From NCBI GenBank assembly GCA_034440635.1, contig JAOTON010002129.1, positions 695,001-759,000 on the forward strand: a DNA stretch of 64,000 bases, read 5' to 3'. The notes beneath the pieces were generated by a model. That model was not told where the DNA came from. It searched no databases and was given only the letters and a program-made list of their open reading frames with translations. The translations under genes were made by a program, and so were the position numbers. Below are positions 39,151-52,280 of this stretch, piece after piece; positions within the stretch are counted from its first letter, which is position 1, and each line of letters opens with the position of its first letter. Origin of the DNA: Lepas anatifera (lineage: Eukaryota > Arthropoda > Thecostraca > Lepadidae).

Positions 39151-41863
39151 TGTTTTGTAAAATCTTTATGACGGTGCGAGCTCGCATTGTTTGACAAAAC
39201 GCGTTGGCCCGACCCGGAACACGTGCGCGAGTGTTTGTGTGCGTGTTTGGGAGATGTTGAGAGCTCGCGCGCGCGCGCGCTTGACTGGGTGCCGCAGTTT
39301 GTGGGAAGGCTGGCGCCGGTGGTCGCCGGCCGCCGGGCGCCCCGGCACCTTTGCTTCAGTGAGGGGCGCCCGCCGCCGCCCCAGCCCTGAGCGCCCCGGA
39401 CACACCCTCACCGGCCGCCCAGACGAGGCCGAGTCGTCAGCTGGTGCCATGATTTCTCCGTAACAAACATGCGTGAAGAGCGATGTTGTTCTTTCTGTAG
39501 GAGGCGGATGTTGTGTGCAGTTGTTATTGAATGTAATGAGTGTGCCAATAGGACATCGGGCGGGTGGTGTGCGAAGTCCCTCTTGTCACACATTGTTCTA
39601 ATTTTCGTTTTCTTTTTCTGGTAGCTGTAATGCTCTGCATACGCTGTATTTTATTTTTAATTTCGCTGCCCCTGTCGTCATTGCCATCTTTTACACGATT
39701 TATTTATTCCCGCGCAAGGGATGGATGGCGTACTAACCGCTCTGCAGTTGTGAACTGTTTTAATCCTTTCGCCGTCGACTTTAACACACAGGCTGCTGGT
39801 AAGGATAAGAGTGCTGGGCAGCAGGAGCTGGGCGTGCATCTCCCGGCGCCGATTCATACTGGTTTTTTACATGTTTGTGTACAGGACCACCGTCAGATGA
39901 ACCGAACAAAATTGGTAGCGCCCGAATTGTGTGCGCACGCGAATTAATGCGCGACATCCAAGGAGGCGGCGGTCATTCCTTTCGATTTTTATTGGTGAAT
40001 ATGCTAGTCATGGAAGTGACTGCGTGGTGGGCCGCCCGAGGCACGACTGGGCGGCTACACAACTGGTCGAAAGGAATTGGCTTTTTAGTTCGCACAGCTT
40101 ACTGCATTTGTGGGCTTCGTGGCCGTGGATGCTGGGTGCCGTGGGTGCTCTGACCGGCCCCAGAATGTGGCGCCGGGCCGGCATCTGGTGTCTGGATGTT
40201 GTCTACCTATTCTGATATCGGTAGCCGTACTCACGCACCGTGGGTTCTGTTCACGAAGCTATGTGAATGTGAGGACATTTACAAACCTATTTACAATGCG
40301 GACGCGTTTTTCTGGTGGACGCTGGCGAGGTAATAAAGCAGAGAGCAGGGGCCCAGTGGCAGGCGGCATTCGTTAGAGCGCTTATTTACAGGATGCAGTG
40401 GATGCATTTGCTTGCACGGACGTGCCACTTTTCGTGTCGAAGCCTAGGTGGTGGCCTGAGCCGGCAATTGTTTCAATCGTTTTTGACCCCCACGAAGAGG
40501 AGGGTAGGAAACCCATCACCAGCTCTGTTTAATATTTGGGAAATGTACACAAGCATGAGTGACTATAGCTAAATCGGCTCGCTTTGGATAACAGTTCAAA
40601 ACTTCGCGCGGGCAGAGGCGTAGAAACATGAGCAGGGGCCCATAGTCCCCAGTATTCTGGTTACGGGGAAAGGCAGTCCATGGAGCTGCCCCTCCCCCAT
40701 CTGTCGCCGCCCCCACCCCCCCACCCCTGATATGACAATGTATTACTCGCTGCAGTCACAATTTTGGATTGAAGGGAGTGGGGCGCTCTCGTAATTGGAT
40801 TCGAACGGAGATTGTCAAGTGATAGAGCATGCCGTTAAACCACTTGATCAACGTTTCACTCGTCCCCGAACTCCTCGTCCTCGGAGCCCCCAACCCCCAA
40901 ACAGCTTTTCCCGAGGTTGTCGGCGAGCCGTTGGCAGCTGAAAAGCGCTATTTGTCTACATGTGAGAGTGGAGTGTGGGACGTCCTTCCCAGATGTGGGA
41001 AAAGACCTCCATCAGCTGAGGCGCGAACCAGTATCAGAATGTGCTCCGTCGGCTCACACACCGGGTTTACTCGACTTCTTGCACTGTCAGAGGGGCGAGC
41101 CTAGCGAACCGGGCTAGGTTTCAGAACTGAAGGAACTGCAGCTGTCAGGTCCTCAGCAGGTGGAGCCCCAGTCAACCGGGTCGCCTCAGAACCACGAGGC
41201 CCGAGGGCACGCAAGCCATCCGCCACCACACCAACAGCCGAACCCCCGCTCATCCCCAGCAGCGCCCATTGGGGTCGGGACCCATGGGAGGCACAGGAGG
41301 CCCTGGAGGAGGACATCACTGAAAATCGATTTCAGGACACTTGAGACCTGACAGCGGGTGAGGCATCACCCACGGTCACTCAGACAAGGCAGCACCTCCC
41401 TCAGTAGAAAAACGCCCCTGGCATTGGCACGCTGCCGGGATGTGGTGGCCTGGGGGAAGAGGAGCGCTTCATGTTGCCGTGCAACTTGAGCGGGGGTTGA
41501 TATTGGGGAGTCCGGTCTAGGCGTTTGAGGGGGCTGTGGCACTCGGGTAGCGGACAAGAGTACGTAAGGAAAAAGGTTGTATAACTAAAGTACATCTCAC
41601 TAAAGTGTGTAGGGTATAAAGTTCGTAATGGAAAAAGTTCATGTGGTATAAAGTACGAAAGATATAATGTTCTTAGTGAAAAGTACTCAGAAATGAAGTT
41701 CGTACGGCATAAAGTACGTTACGTAAAATGCTCGTAATGGTAACAATACGCAACGGAAAAGTTGGCATTCTCCAAATCATCTATCATCTCCAAGTCTCCC
41801 AGGCCCGTTTATATGTGCATTGTAAATTTCAACCTGTAACCTCTAAGAGGCCATCATGGGCTA
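39151..41863. other. Downstream flank of G-alpha-s
   Basis: 39180-39450 is CpG-rich with a short GC alternating run. A truncated K-type start lies at about 40770-40920 (GAAGGGAGTGGGGCGC, AAACCACTTGATCAACG). A fragment of an X-type element lies at about 41765-41864. No gene was seen. Confidence 0.5.
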
Positions 41864-41868
41864 CTTAA

Positions 41869-42240
41869 CTCACGCCCCGATGGGCCTCCGAGCCACCTTC
41901 GCCCTAGTGGGGGGGTATTTGAACACCCCCCTCGAACTCGGCCCCTTTACGGGATAGCGAAAAAAATGCGAACGCTGGTGGATAGTACACACAAATTTAT
42001 GACGAAACTATATCAGTCATATTTTGGCTCAAACCAATATTGAGCTCATGACGGGTCAAAGAAAGTGGGATTTTGAGTACAGTTTCTGGGCTCTAGCGTC
42101 TGACAGAGTTGAGTTAGAATCATTTTTAGGCACCATTCGCTTCCTCTCGTTTCGGTGCCTTTCACACCCCTTGCGATCTCGACGAGTCGAATGATGTATA
42201 ATATGACCATACTAGGTCAAAACATGGAAATGACCTGACC
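41869..42240 (-). mobile_element. Truncated X-type element inserted at a TTAA in an X-type fragment
   Basis: After TTAA (41865-41868) it begins CTCACGCCCCGATGGGCCTC and continues as the inverse of 51010-51351, including GAGCCACCTTCGCCC and the inverse of GTGACGAGGGAGCGAATGG. The preceding ~100 bp (CCTGTAACCTCTAAGAGG) matches the X interior near 46525, so it looks like X inserted into X. Confidence 0.65.
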
Positions 42241-42492
42241 GCAGGTCAGGTTTCGACGCATTGGTCAGATTAGATGATTGTATGGCGCCTCCAGCTCCGT
42301 TTCAGTCCTTTCCGCATCACTTCCGGTTCCCGAGATTGTAGGGGGTTCGATCGAACCCCCAGGTGGTGGTGTGTACGAAAAGGGCACACACGGTGCTGGG
42401 TTAATGTTTGTGCCGCTACCTAAATTGGCTGATGGGATTGAGCTAATTGGAAATTTACGCAACCAAATTGTGTTTCATGCATTACCTAGGAG

Positions 42493-45400
42493 CAGGGGCG
42501 GATATAAGAGGAGCGACTAGGGGCTCAAGACTCCCCTGACATGTCGGAGTACCTACCTAACTGCATGACCGGAGACTGTTCCCTGACATGTCGGAGTACC
42601 TACCTAACTGCATGACCGGAGACTGTCCCCTGACATGTCGGAGTACCTACCTAACTGCATGACCGGAGACTGTTCCCTGACATGTCGGAGTACCTACCTA
42701 ACTGCATGACTGGAGACTGTTCCCTGACATGTCGGAGTACCTACCTAACTGCATGACCGGAGACTGTTCCCTGACATGTCGGAGTACCTACCTAACTGCA
42801 TGACCGGAGACTGTCCCCTGACATGTCGGAGTACCTACCTAACTGCATGACCGGAGACTGTTCCCTGACATGTCGGAGTACCTACCTAACTGCATGACCG
42901 GAGACTGTTCCCTGACATGTCGGAGTACCTACCTAACTGCATGACCGGAGACTGTTCTCTGACATGTCGGAGTACCTACCTAACTGCATGACCGGAGACT
43001 GTTCTCTGACATGTCGGAGTACCTACCTAACTGCATGACCGGAGACTGTCCCCTGACATGTCGGAGTACCTACCTAACTGCATGACCGGAGACTGTTCCC
43101 TGACATGTCGGAGTACCTACCTAACTGCATGACCGGAGACTGTCCCCTGACATGTCGAGTACCTACCTAACTGCATGACCGGAGACTGTCCCCTGACATG
43201 TCGGAGTACCTACCTAACTGCATGACCGGAGACTGTTCCCTGACATGTCGGAGTACCTACCTAACTGCATGACCGGAGACTGTTCCCTGACATGTCGGAG
43301 TACCTACCTAACTGCATGACCGGAGACTGTTCCCTGACATGTCGGAGTACCTACCTAACTGCATGACCGGAGACTGTTCCCTGACATGTCGGAGTACCTA
43401 CCTAACTGCATGACCGGAGACTGTTCCCTGACATGTCGGAGTACCTACCTAACTGCATGACCGGAGACTGTTCCCTGACATGTCGGAGTACCTACCTAAC
43501 TGCATGACCGGAGACTGTCCCCTGACATGTCGGAGTACCTACCTAACTGCATGACCGGAGACTGTTCCCTGACATGTCGAGTACCTACCTAACTGCATGA
43601 CCGGAGACTGTTCCCTGACATGTCGGAGTACCTACCTAACTGCATGACCGGAGACTGTTCCCTGACATGTCGGAGTACCTACCTAACTGCATGACCGGAG
43701 ACTGTTCCCTGACATGTCGGAGTACCTACCTAACTGCATGACCGGAGACTGTTCCCTGACATGTCGGAGTACCTACCTAACTGCATGACCGGAGACTGTT
43801 CCCTGACATGTCGGAGTACCTACCTAACTGCATGACCGGAGACTGTTCCCTGACATGTCGGAGTACCTACCTAACTGCATGACCGGAGACTGTTCCCTGA
43901 CGTGTCGGAGTACCTACCTAACTGCATGACCGGAGACTGTTCCCTGACATGTCGGAGTACCTACCTAACTGCATGACCGGAGACTGTCCCCTGACATGTC
44001 GGAGTACCTACCTAACTGCATGACCGGAGACTGTTCCCTGACATGTCGGAGTACCTACCTAACTGCATGACCGGAGACTGTTCCCTGACATGTCGGAGTA
44101 CCTACCTAACTGCATGACCGGAGACTGTCCCCTGACATGTCGGAGTACCTACCTAACTGCATGACCGGAGACTGTCCCCTGACATGTCGGAGTACCTACC
44201 TAACTGCATGACCGGAGACTGTTCCCTGACATGTCGGAGTACCTACCTAACTGCATGACCGGAGACTGTTCCCTGACATGTCGGAGTACCTACCTAACTG
44301 CATGACTGGAGACTGTTCCCTGACATGTCGGAGTACCTACCTAACTGCATGACCGGAGACTGTTCCCTGACATGTCGGAGTACCTACCTAACTGCATGAC
44401 TGGAGACTGTTCCCTGACATGTCGGAGTACCTACCTAACTGCATGACCGGAGACTGTCCCCTGACATGTCGGAGTACCTACCTAACTGCATGACCGGAGA
44501 CTGTTCCCTGACATGTCGGAGTACCTACCTAACTGCATGACCGGAGACTGTTCCCTGACATGTCGGAGTACCTACCTAACTGCATGACCGGAGACTGTCC
44601 CTGACATGTCGGAGTACCTACCTAACTGCATGACCGGAGACTGTTCCCTGACATGTCGGAGTACCTACCTAACTGCATGACCGGAGACTGTTCCCTGACA
44701 TGTCTGAGTACCTACCTAACTGCATGACCGGAGACTGTTCCCTGACATGTCGGAGTACCTACCTAACTGCATGACCGGAGACTGTTCCCTGACATGTCGG
44801 AGTACCTACCTAACTGCATGACCGGAGACTGTTCCCTGACATGTCGGAGTACCTACCTAACTGCATGACCGGAGACTGTTCCCTGACATGTCGGAGTACC
44901 TACCTAACTGCATGACCGGAGACTGTTCCCTGACATGTCGGAGTACCTACCTAACTGCATGACTGGAGACTGTTCCCTGACATGTCGGAGTACCTACCTA
45001 ACTGCATGACCGGAGACTGTTCCCTGACATGTCGGAGTACCTACCTAACTGCATGACCGGAGACTGTTCCCTGACATGTCTGAGTACCTACCTAACTGCA
45101 TGACCGGAGACTGTTCCCTGACATGTCTGAGTACCTACCTAACTGCATGACCGGAGACTGTTCCCTGACATGTCGGAGTACCTACCTAACTGCATGACCG
45201 GAGACTGTTCCCTGACATGTCGGAGTACCTACCTAACTGCATGACCGGAGACTGTCCCCTGACATGTCGGAGTACCTACCTAACTGCATGACCGGAGACT
45301 GTTCCCTGACATGTCGGAGTACCTACCTAACTGCATGACCGGAGACTGTTCCCTGACATGTCGGAGTACCTACCTAACTGCATGACCGGAGACTGTTCCC

Positions 45401-45995
45401 TGACATGTCGGAGTACCTACCTAACTGCATGACCGGAGACTGTTCCCTGACATGTCTGAGTACCTACCTAACTGCATGACCGGAGACTGTTCCTGACATG
45501 TCGGAGTACCTACCTAACTGCATGACCGGAGACTGTTCCCTGACATGTCGGAGTACCTACCCAACTGCATGACCGGAGACTGTTCCCTGACATGTCGGAG
45601 TACCTACCTAACTGCATGACCGGAGACTGTTCCCTGACATGTCGAGTACCTACCTAACTGCATGACCGGAGACTGTTCCCTGACATGTCGGAGTACCTAC
45701 CTAACTGCATGACCGGAGACTGTTCCCTGACATGTCGGAGTACCTACCTAACTGCATGACCGAAGACTGTTCCCTGACATGTCGGAGTACCTACCTAACT
45801 GCATGACTGGAGACTGTTCCCTGACATGTCGGAGTACCTACCTAACTGCATGACCGGAGACTGTTCCCTGACATGTCGGAGTACCTACCTAACTGCATGA
45901 CCAGAGACTGTTCCGCGGCAATGACGATAGAGGCTTGAGCCAATAGCCACCCCCCCCCCACCACCACCAAAATGAAAGTCTTTGATCCGCCGCTG
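42493..45995. mobile_element. M-type inverted-repeat element enclosing the 47-bp satellite
   Basis: Left end CAGGGGCGGATATAAG…GGGGCTCAAGACTCCC (42493-42534). Right end, read inverted: CAGCGGCGGATCAAAG…GGCTCAAGCCTC (45995 back to about 45930). These match in order and sense as terminal inverted repeats. The GGCGGATC terminus is shared with several small elements in this window. Everything between is the satellite array. Confidence 0.6.
42534..45914. repeat. 47-bp satellite array (~72 copies)
   Basis: The unit is CTGACATGTCGGAGTACCTA followed by CCTAACTGCATGACCGGAGA and CTGTTCC. It is extremely uniform. The commonest variants are CTGTCCC for CTGTTCC, GACTGG for GACCGG, TGTCTG for TGTCGG and single-base losses (TCGAGT). 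It has no coding potential, with stops in the unit. Confidence 0.99.
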
Positions 45996-47139
45996 CATCT
46001 GGGAAAAACCAACAGAGTAGGTCCGATATCAAGTTTCGTGGTTCTGTGACTTGGTGCGGTGCGGCTTCGGCAATTGAACCCTGGCCAAGCTGGGGGAGTT
46101 TGAACATCACCCTCTCGGGATTTTCGGCGGCCCGAAGCGCCACCGTACTTAGCACACCTTATACTTGATCAATTCCGCAACTTTCCTTAAAATTTTAAGG
46201 TTGGTTCATATTAGGTCAGGTCACCAGTGCAGGTCAAGTGACCTCATCTCCAAAAATATTTAAGGTGGCATAAGTAGGAAATGGGTGAATCTATCGAATT
46301 TGAACTTGTACCTTATAATGGGTCCACTGAGCACTACAACACGTATTAATAGATTTTTCATATTAATGACCTAGGGTTAGGTACGGATCATGACCTCTTC
46401 ATTGGAAGTACCTACATGAAAAAAACAGGAAATGGGCTGTAATTGTGTAGATGCTGCTGAAAATACCTTCGTATTCACCAAATTGTAGCATCCTGGGCTC
46501 CTTTCCAGGTTCATGATGCGATTTTTGACCTGTGGCCTCTGGGAGGTCATCTGGGGCTATTTAAGCGGATTTCAGACTTGGGTTAATCACTTTGCAGGAA
46601 ATGATGATGCAGCTTATATTTTGATACCATTACGTTTTGACTGCTATGGCGAGTCCATGGATGTACATACTGATTATGCTAAGTTAAAAAGTGACCTTGA
46701 CCTAACCTGAGGTCAGGTCATTTTTGTATTTTGACCTAGCATAGCCATATTATGCATCATTCGATTTGCCGTGACGAGGGAGCGAATGGTGCCTAAAAAA
46801 TGGTTCTAACTCAACTCTGCCAGACGCTAGAGCCCAAAAATACTGCCGTAAGATGCAACCTTCTCTGACCTGTCATGACCTCAATATTAACCCTATTTCC
46901 AACAGGGGCAGATTCTACCCACCCCTCAGGTTTTTCCATAGTATCTCCGAAACGGTTTAAGATAGGTTCTTGAAATTTGGTAAATTTCCTACAACTAAAT
47001 AACGCGTGTTCCCGAAAAAGTTTGAAAATGTATATATGCCAGAGGCGGAGCTATGGCTTACTAATTTGGAGGTTTTTTCCAGAAGCCGAGCATTGTCGCC
47101 TGCATTGCGTTTGCCTTATAGTAGAGGTGTCTGTTGCGA

Positions 47140-47800
47140 ATTGGCTGCAGTTGTGATGTATGAATGCTATTTCTGAGATTTAGGATGACAGTTGATGTAT
47201 ATTTTGATATAATTTTGGCCAAAGGCTGTTCCAGAAGCTCAAAATGGGAGGTTTACAATGTTATCCATCCGAACTCTTCCAAAGTGAATAGATTGCGTAC
47301 AGAATCTTCGGAAGGGATACACATAACCATGCATTGATCCTATATGTGTATTATATGATGATAAGCAGCCATAGGCGTGCTCAGATCCCGTAATTAGGGG
47401 GTTCACTCGCACTCAAGTTCATTTTAGTGTTGTGTGTGCATTTAATGGGACAAAGCATTGTAACTCTGCATTTAGTTTTAATACCACATGAGATTTGGAA
47501 TAACAGTCGATGTGTTTTTCGATATATTTTTTGCCATAGGTGGTTCCAGGAGCTCAAAATGGGGTTCTACAATGTTATCCTTTCAAACTTCCAAAGTCAA
47601 GAAACTGCCCACAGAATGGACGTGAGGGGTAAAAATAAGGATGTATTATGCCAATCCGTGTATTATATGATAAAAGGGTATCACAGGCGTGCTCAGCACC
47701 GTAATTAGGGGTTCGCTAACTTTCAAGACTATTTAAGTGTTGTGTCTGCATTGAATGGGGCAAAGCATCATAGATATGCATTTAGTCTCAACACCAAAGG
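47140..47800. repeat. ~315-bp tandem duplication inside the L-type element
   Basis: AGCTCAAAATGGG at 47236 recurs at 47551. AATGGGACAAAGCATTG at about 47443 recurs at about 47755. The two copies are diverged, with a partial third start. Confidence 0.8.
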
Positions 47801-47812
47801 GACGCAATTCAT

Positions 47813-47951
47813 CCATAGGCGGATCCAGGAGTGTTCACCGGGTCGGGCACGGGTGGATAAAGGTGGGGTAATTTGAAAAGTACTCGTACCTGAAAGGCGG
47901 GGAAATTTGTGTCTTACCCAACTATTTTGCCTCCCTAAATCCGCCTCTGAC
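47813..47951. mobile_element. Small M-type element (~139 bp)
   Basis: CATAGGCGGATCCAGGAG at the left and CTAAATCCGCCTCTGAC at the right are inverted copies of each other, about 16 bp. It sits within the L-type element. Confidence 0.75.
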
Positions 47952-48692
47952 ATATTTTCGGCATTTTGGCACTTTGTTTGACATCAGAGATATCACACTG
48001 TAGCCTACCTGTTGTGTGCATTTCTGTAAAAAAAGAAAAAATGCATATAATTCTCCCCGAATTTCTGACCCTAGAACCGTGCTTGAATTTTGAATTTTGC
48101 CCAAATGAGAGATTTAATCATTTCCAAGCAATTCCCTGTCAATCTATAATAGTTTCGTAAGAATCTAGCCTAAGAGACAAGAGTTACGGACAATCTAAAA
48201 AGGCAATTATTTTGTACATTTTGAACCCCCTTTTCTCAATTTTCAAAATTTTGATTTTTTTCAAAATGGAGTTCAGCCCGAGAGGAATCGATTGCAGTTT
48301 GAATTTTTAAAATCAGCCGGGTAGATTTCGAGATCTCAGGGGGCGTAATCTGCCCCCCATGTTGGAAATAGGGTTAGCCGGGAGCCCGCTGGAAATAGGG
48401 TTAACCTGAGCCAAAAAGTGACCCATGTAGTTTCTTCATGAATTTGGGTGAGCTATCTAACAGCGTCATGTTTTATCGCTATTCCGCATAGGAGTCGAGT
48501 TCGAGGGGGTGTTTGAACCATCCCTCCCCTCCCCACCAGGGCGAAGGTGGCTCGGAGGCCCACCGGGGCGGGTGTTTAGGGGGGGCACCCAATGGCGGTG
48601 CCCTCTAGTCCATCCAAGAGGGACGGTGCCCCGGCGGTGCCTCCCGTTCTACCGCAAGTAGCGTTACGTAACAGACCAATGATCCCTCCCAG

Positions 48693-49062
48693 CCAGTGGC
48701 GGATCCAGGGGGCAAAAGGCAATGCCCCCAAACGGAAAGCTCGGGGCAAAACATGTTTTCCCCCAAAGCGATCGACCTCCTTTTTTCCCCGACTCATTTT
48801 AAGTTTATAGGCAACATTTTGGTGCTTTAACTCTCAACTTCTAACGGAACCAGTTAAGTTCAGTGAAAATATCGGGCCTTGGATAGGAAAAAGGATCTTG
48901 AGCTCATATTTTTCAGCCCGTGACGTTTTTTTTGCTTCTTGCCTCAAACACCCGTACCAGGAAATCATATTTTAGCGCAATTTTGCGTTGCGCGACGTTT
49001 TTTTTTTGCTTTTCGACTTTGGTTTGCCCCTCCCAAACCGACCGGCTGATCCGCCAGCTCCC
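48693..49062. mobile_element. M-type element (~370 bp)
   Basis: CAGTGGCGGATCCAGGGGG near 48695 pairs with CTGATCCGCCAGCTCC near 49046-49061 as inverted ends. No coding capacity. Confidence 0.65.
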
Positions 49063-49550
49063 AGCCTTCTCATAAGACGGCCAGGATCAAGGTCACGGAA
49101 CTCTTTAGATGTGCGCACTTATGGGCCAACAACCGTCAAGAACTTAACTTTATATTTAGCCGCGCAAACTCCAGTCGCTTGCGATTCATTTGTCTTGTCG
49201 TACGCCTTGCACCACTACAGTCTCTATTGCTTTGGCATCACTAGGGTAAGGGGCGTGGGTCCACAAATGCGTCAGCTCAGCTGCCCCGACTGTGATTCGT
49301 TACTGCGGGAGAAATACGTATGACGTCACCTGTTACATCAGCATGCATACGATAGTGTAAGCCCCGCCCACTAATGTGCTACCAAATTAAATTGTGGAAA
49401 TAAAACCTTTAAACATCCTTTTAATCTAGAGCTCTTTTCGGTCGTAAACATGGAGCCGTTGGACCACGCTATAGGAGCCATACCGAAAAGTTTGCCCATG
49501 TAATGAATAACGCAATGTGCCTGGTGTCTTTTCTTCTTTCATCGATAAGT
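49063..49550. other. Non-coding spacer between elements
   Basis: Nothing recognised. Confidence 0.5.
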
Positions 49551-49554
49551 TTAA

Positions 49555-51351
49555 CCCTCGCCCCGGTGGGGAGTGTTTGAACACCCCTCCCCTCGGGTTT
49601 TTTTCCGGTGCCACGAAAAAACGGCGGCACGAAGCAACACCGTACTTGGTACACCTTATCCTTGATCAATTCCGCAACTTTCCCCAAAATTTTAAGGTTG
49701 GGCCATTTCAGGTCAGGTCATCAGTCCAGGTCAAGTGACCTTACCTCCAAAAATGTTTAAGGTGGCATAAGTAATAAATGGGTGAATATATCGGATTGAA
49801 ACTTAACACGCGCATTTACGGGCGGCGGGCACCCGCCCCCTCGGGTTTTTCGGAGGCAGCAGAAAAACGCGGCGCGTAGCGCCGCCGTACTTGGCATACC
49901 TTTTACCTCATCATTTTTACAACTTCTGTGAAAATTTTAAGGTTAGGTCATCTCAGGTCAGGTCACCAGTACAGGTCAAGTGACCCGACCTCAAAAAAAG
50001 TTTAAGATGGCATAAGTCGGAGCAGGGTGAACTTATCCGATTGAAACTCATATCACATAATGGCCCCACCGAGCTCTCTAAAAAATGTTCCGGTATTTTT
50101 GATATCGATGACCTAAGGTCAGGTACGAGGCATGACCTCTCCATTGGAAATACATGGGAAAAATGGTTTTTACGGAATAACTCAGCAACGGATGGTGATC
50201 ATTAGACTCGCCTGGGCTTTGCGGTTCTAATGATATGCATTTTATATAATTTGACCCTGACCTGACCTCAGGTCAAGTCAAATCCTTGATTTGACCTAGC
50301 AAGGTCAAATTATATATCATTCGATTCAGCTTGCTGAGAGGATTCATACAGTTGAAGTCGTTTTGCTCTATCTTTACTTGTTCAGATGTAATGGCCGAAA
50401 AAACTGAATTTACATGTTATCCCTATGACGGCATGTTTTGACCTCTCGTGACCTTGAATGTGGCCTGAGAAAAAATGGTTCAAATTCTTTCGATGGAGAA
50501 GTAGATGGGCAGCCCAACGCCGTTTACCGTTTTTCACTACCTACCGTGGTTCTCGAGATCTTAGGGAGGGCGGGTACCCGCCCCCCGTCAATGCGAAGGT
50601 GGCTCAGACCCCCGCCAATGCGCGTGTTAAAACACATTATGGCCCCACCGAGTTCTACAAAACTTGTTCGGGGACTTTCATATCGATGACCTAAAGTCAA
50701 GTACGGACCATGACCTCTCCATTGAAAATACATGATAAAGCAGAAATTCGGCTGTATTTGTGTAGATGCCGCTTAAAATACCTTCATGTTATCCAAATCA
50801 AAGTATCCTGGCCCCTTTTTAGGTTCCTGTTAAATTGTTTGACCTGTGGCCCCTGAGAGATCATCTGTGCCTACCTTAGCTTTGCATGACATGATACAGC
50901 TTTTATTTTGCCATAGTTACGTTTGGATTGCTATTCCGAGTCTATTGATATGCGTATCGACTATGCTAGGTTAAAACGTGGCATTGACTTGACTTGATGT
51001 CAGGTCATTTTTGTGTTTTGACTTAGTATAGTCGTATTATACATCATTCGATTCACCGTGACGAGAAAAAGCGAATGGTGCCTTCAAAATAAGTCTAACT
51101 CAATTCTGACAGCTTCTGTAGCCAAAAAAATCTCTACTAAAAATGCTACTTTCTTTGGCCTGTCATGACCCTTGACCTCAGACAAAAAGTGACTCATACA
51201 GTTTTTTCATGAATTTGTATGAGCTGTCCATCACCATTAACATTTTTCCCTATTCCGCATCTATGCGGAATACCGAGTTCGAGGGGGATGTTCTAACACC
51301 CCCCTCCCCCCACCAGAGTGAAGGTGGCTCGGAGGCCCACCGGGGAGCAGG
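49555..51351 (+). mobile_element. X-type TTAA element (973 bp without insert), hosting a Y-type element
   Basis: TTAA at 49551-49554 and 51352-51355. Termini are CCCTCGCCCCGGTGGGG and CCCACCGGGGAGCAGG. Interrupted at 49803 by Y. AGGTCA/TGACCT half-sites are very dense. No transposase frame, so non-autonomous. Confidence 0.88.
49807..50626 (+). mobile_element. Y-type TTAA element, 820 bp, nested in X
   Basis: TTAA at 49803-49806 and 50627-50630. Termini are CACGCGCATT…AATGCGCGTG. Joining the flanks outside it (…GATTGAAACTTAA / AACACATTATGGCCCCACC) restores the X sequence. A reverse copy is at 11380-12209. Confidence 0.92.
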
Positions 51352-51355
51352 TTAA

Positions 51356-52280
51356 CACTCGCACTGGGGTGGGGGTGTGGCACTCACGTGCACTAGAGGG
51401 GGACCTACCAGGTCACCTATTATTATCTCGGATATCCACTGCATCTATCTCGGAGAGTAAGAGGTGTAGATAAAGCCAGTTGGGGGGGTAGGGCTATGGT
51501 GATCTGCATCATGGTTTTTTGTCATTGACCTAGGTCAAAATCTTCAAGGTCGAACGAGGTCATAAATGTCACATATTGGCAATGCTAGTGGCCTTTTGAG
51601 AAATGCCGTGATTTTGCGCGAAAAAGACAGGAATAAGCTTAAGACTAACCAGGGTCGGGATAGGTCCAAAAGAATCTTTCCTACAATTTTGGTGTCAGTA
51701 TCATTCCATGTCATGAAGGTCATTGACCTATAAGGTCACGATATGGTATTCTGCCTACAATGTACACTATGACTAGCTCTACAACAACTTCTTGGCGGAA
51801 AATGAGGATTAACGAGCCCTTGCCTTTTGAATTTTTCCTTTAACCTTGACCTTGACCTTAATTTACCTTAGGCATGACGTCATAAAATAATATACGTCAG
51901 ATCAGGTAACGCCATTTGACCGGAAGCACTGGGTCAATGACCTTGAAAATGTTGACATGATCTTGAAAGAAAGGTGACGACCTTTAACTTGCCCTTTATG
52001 TAGGGCGACCTTGACATTTTATATCGGTTATATGGCGTTATGACGTCACATCTCGGTCCCCAATGCAAGCGAACTGGTCCGACCAGGCGATTGTGGCGAC
52101 AGGTCTGATTTTGAAAGCCAAAAAATAACCAAATCGACTGATTTTCACAATTCTTTCACCAATCGACTTACCATATAATTCTCTCAAATGTGGCCGAGTA
52201 TCGTCCTTCGGCTATGGGTGGTTCTCCGGCCACACCGGAAAAATAGTTGGGGGCCTCCAAGGCCTCCTCCAGTGCGCGTG
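51356..52280 (+). mobile_element. Z-type TTAA element, 925 bp, abutting X
   Basis: It starts CACTCGCACTGG directly after the TTAA that ends X and ends CCAGTGCGCGTG before TAAA (a decayed TTAA). Inverted ends match over ~14 bp. It lies inside an older E-type fragment (52282-52400: ATAACTCTCATGCCATTAGA). Confidence 0.8.

Larger units (their letters stand above)
46891..48400 (+). mobile_element. L-type TTAA element, 1,510 bp, nested in X
   Basis: TTAA on both sides (46887-46890, 48401-48404). The ends are CCCTATTTCCAACA… and …TGGAAATAGGG, with the CCC…GGG termini typical of piggyBac-type elements. A second near-copy of the right terminus (GTTGGAAATAGGG) lies at 48361-48373. The interior has a ~315-bp tandem duplication and an M-type insert, and no transposase. 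Confidence 0.85.
46079..48574 (+). mobile_element. X-type TTAA element interrupted by an L-type element
   Basis: The left end CCCTGGCCAAGCTGGGGGAG follows TTGA. The right end is CCCACCGGGGCGGGTG near 48574. The body matches 49555-51351 (ATTTTAAGGTTGG, AGGTCAAGTGACCT, TCTGGGAGGTCATCTG-like, GCGAATGGTGCC). It is split at 46887 by the 1,510-bp insert. No transposase frame. Confidence 0.8.

Noticed and set aside
42534..45914. Possible CRISPR array
   Set aside because: Units are contiguous with no unique spacers, and the genome is animal. It is a satellite.
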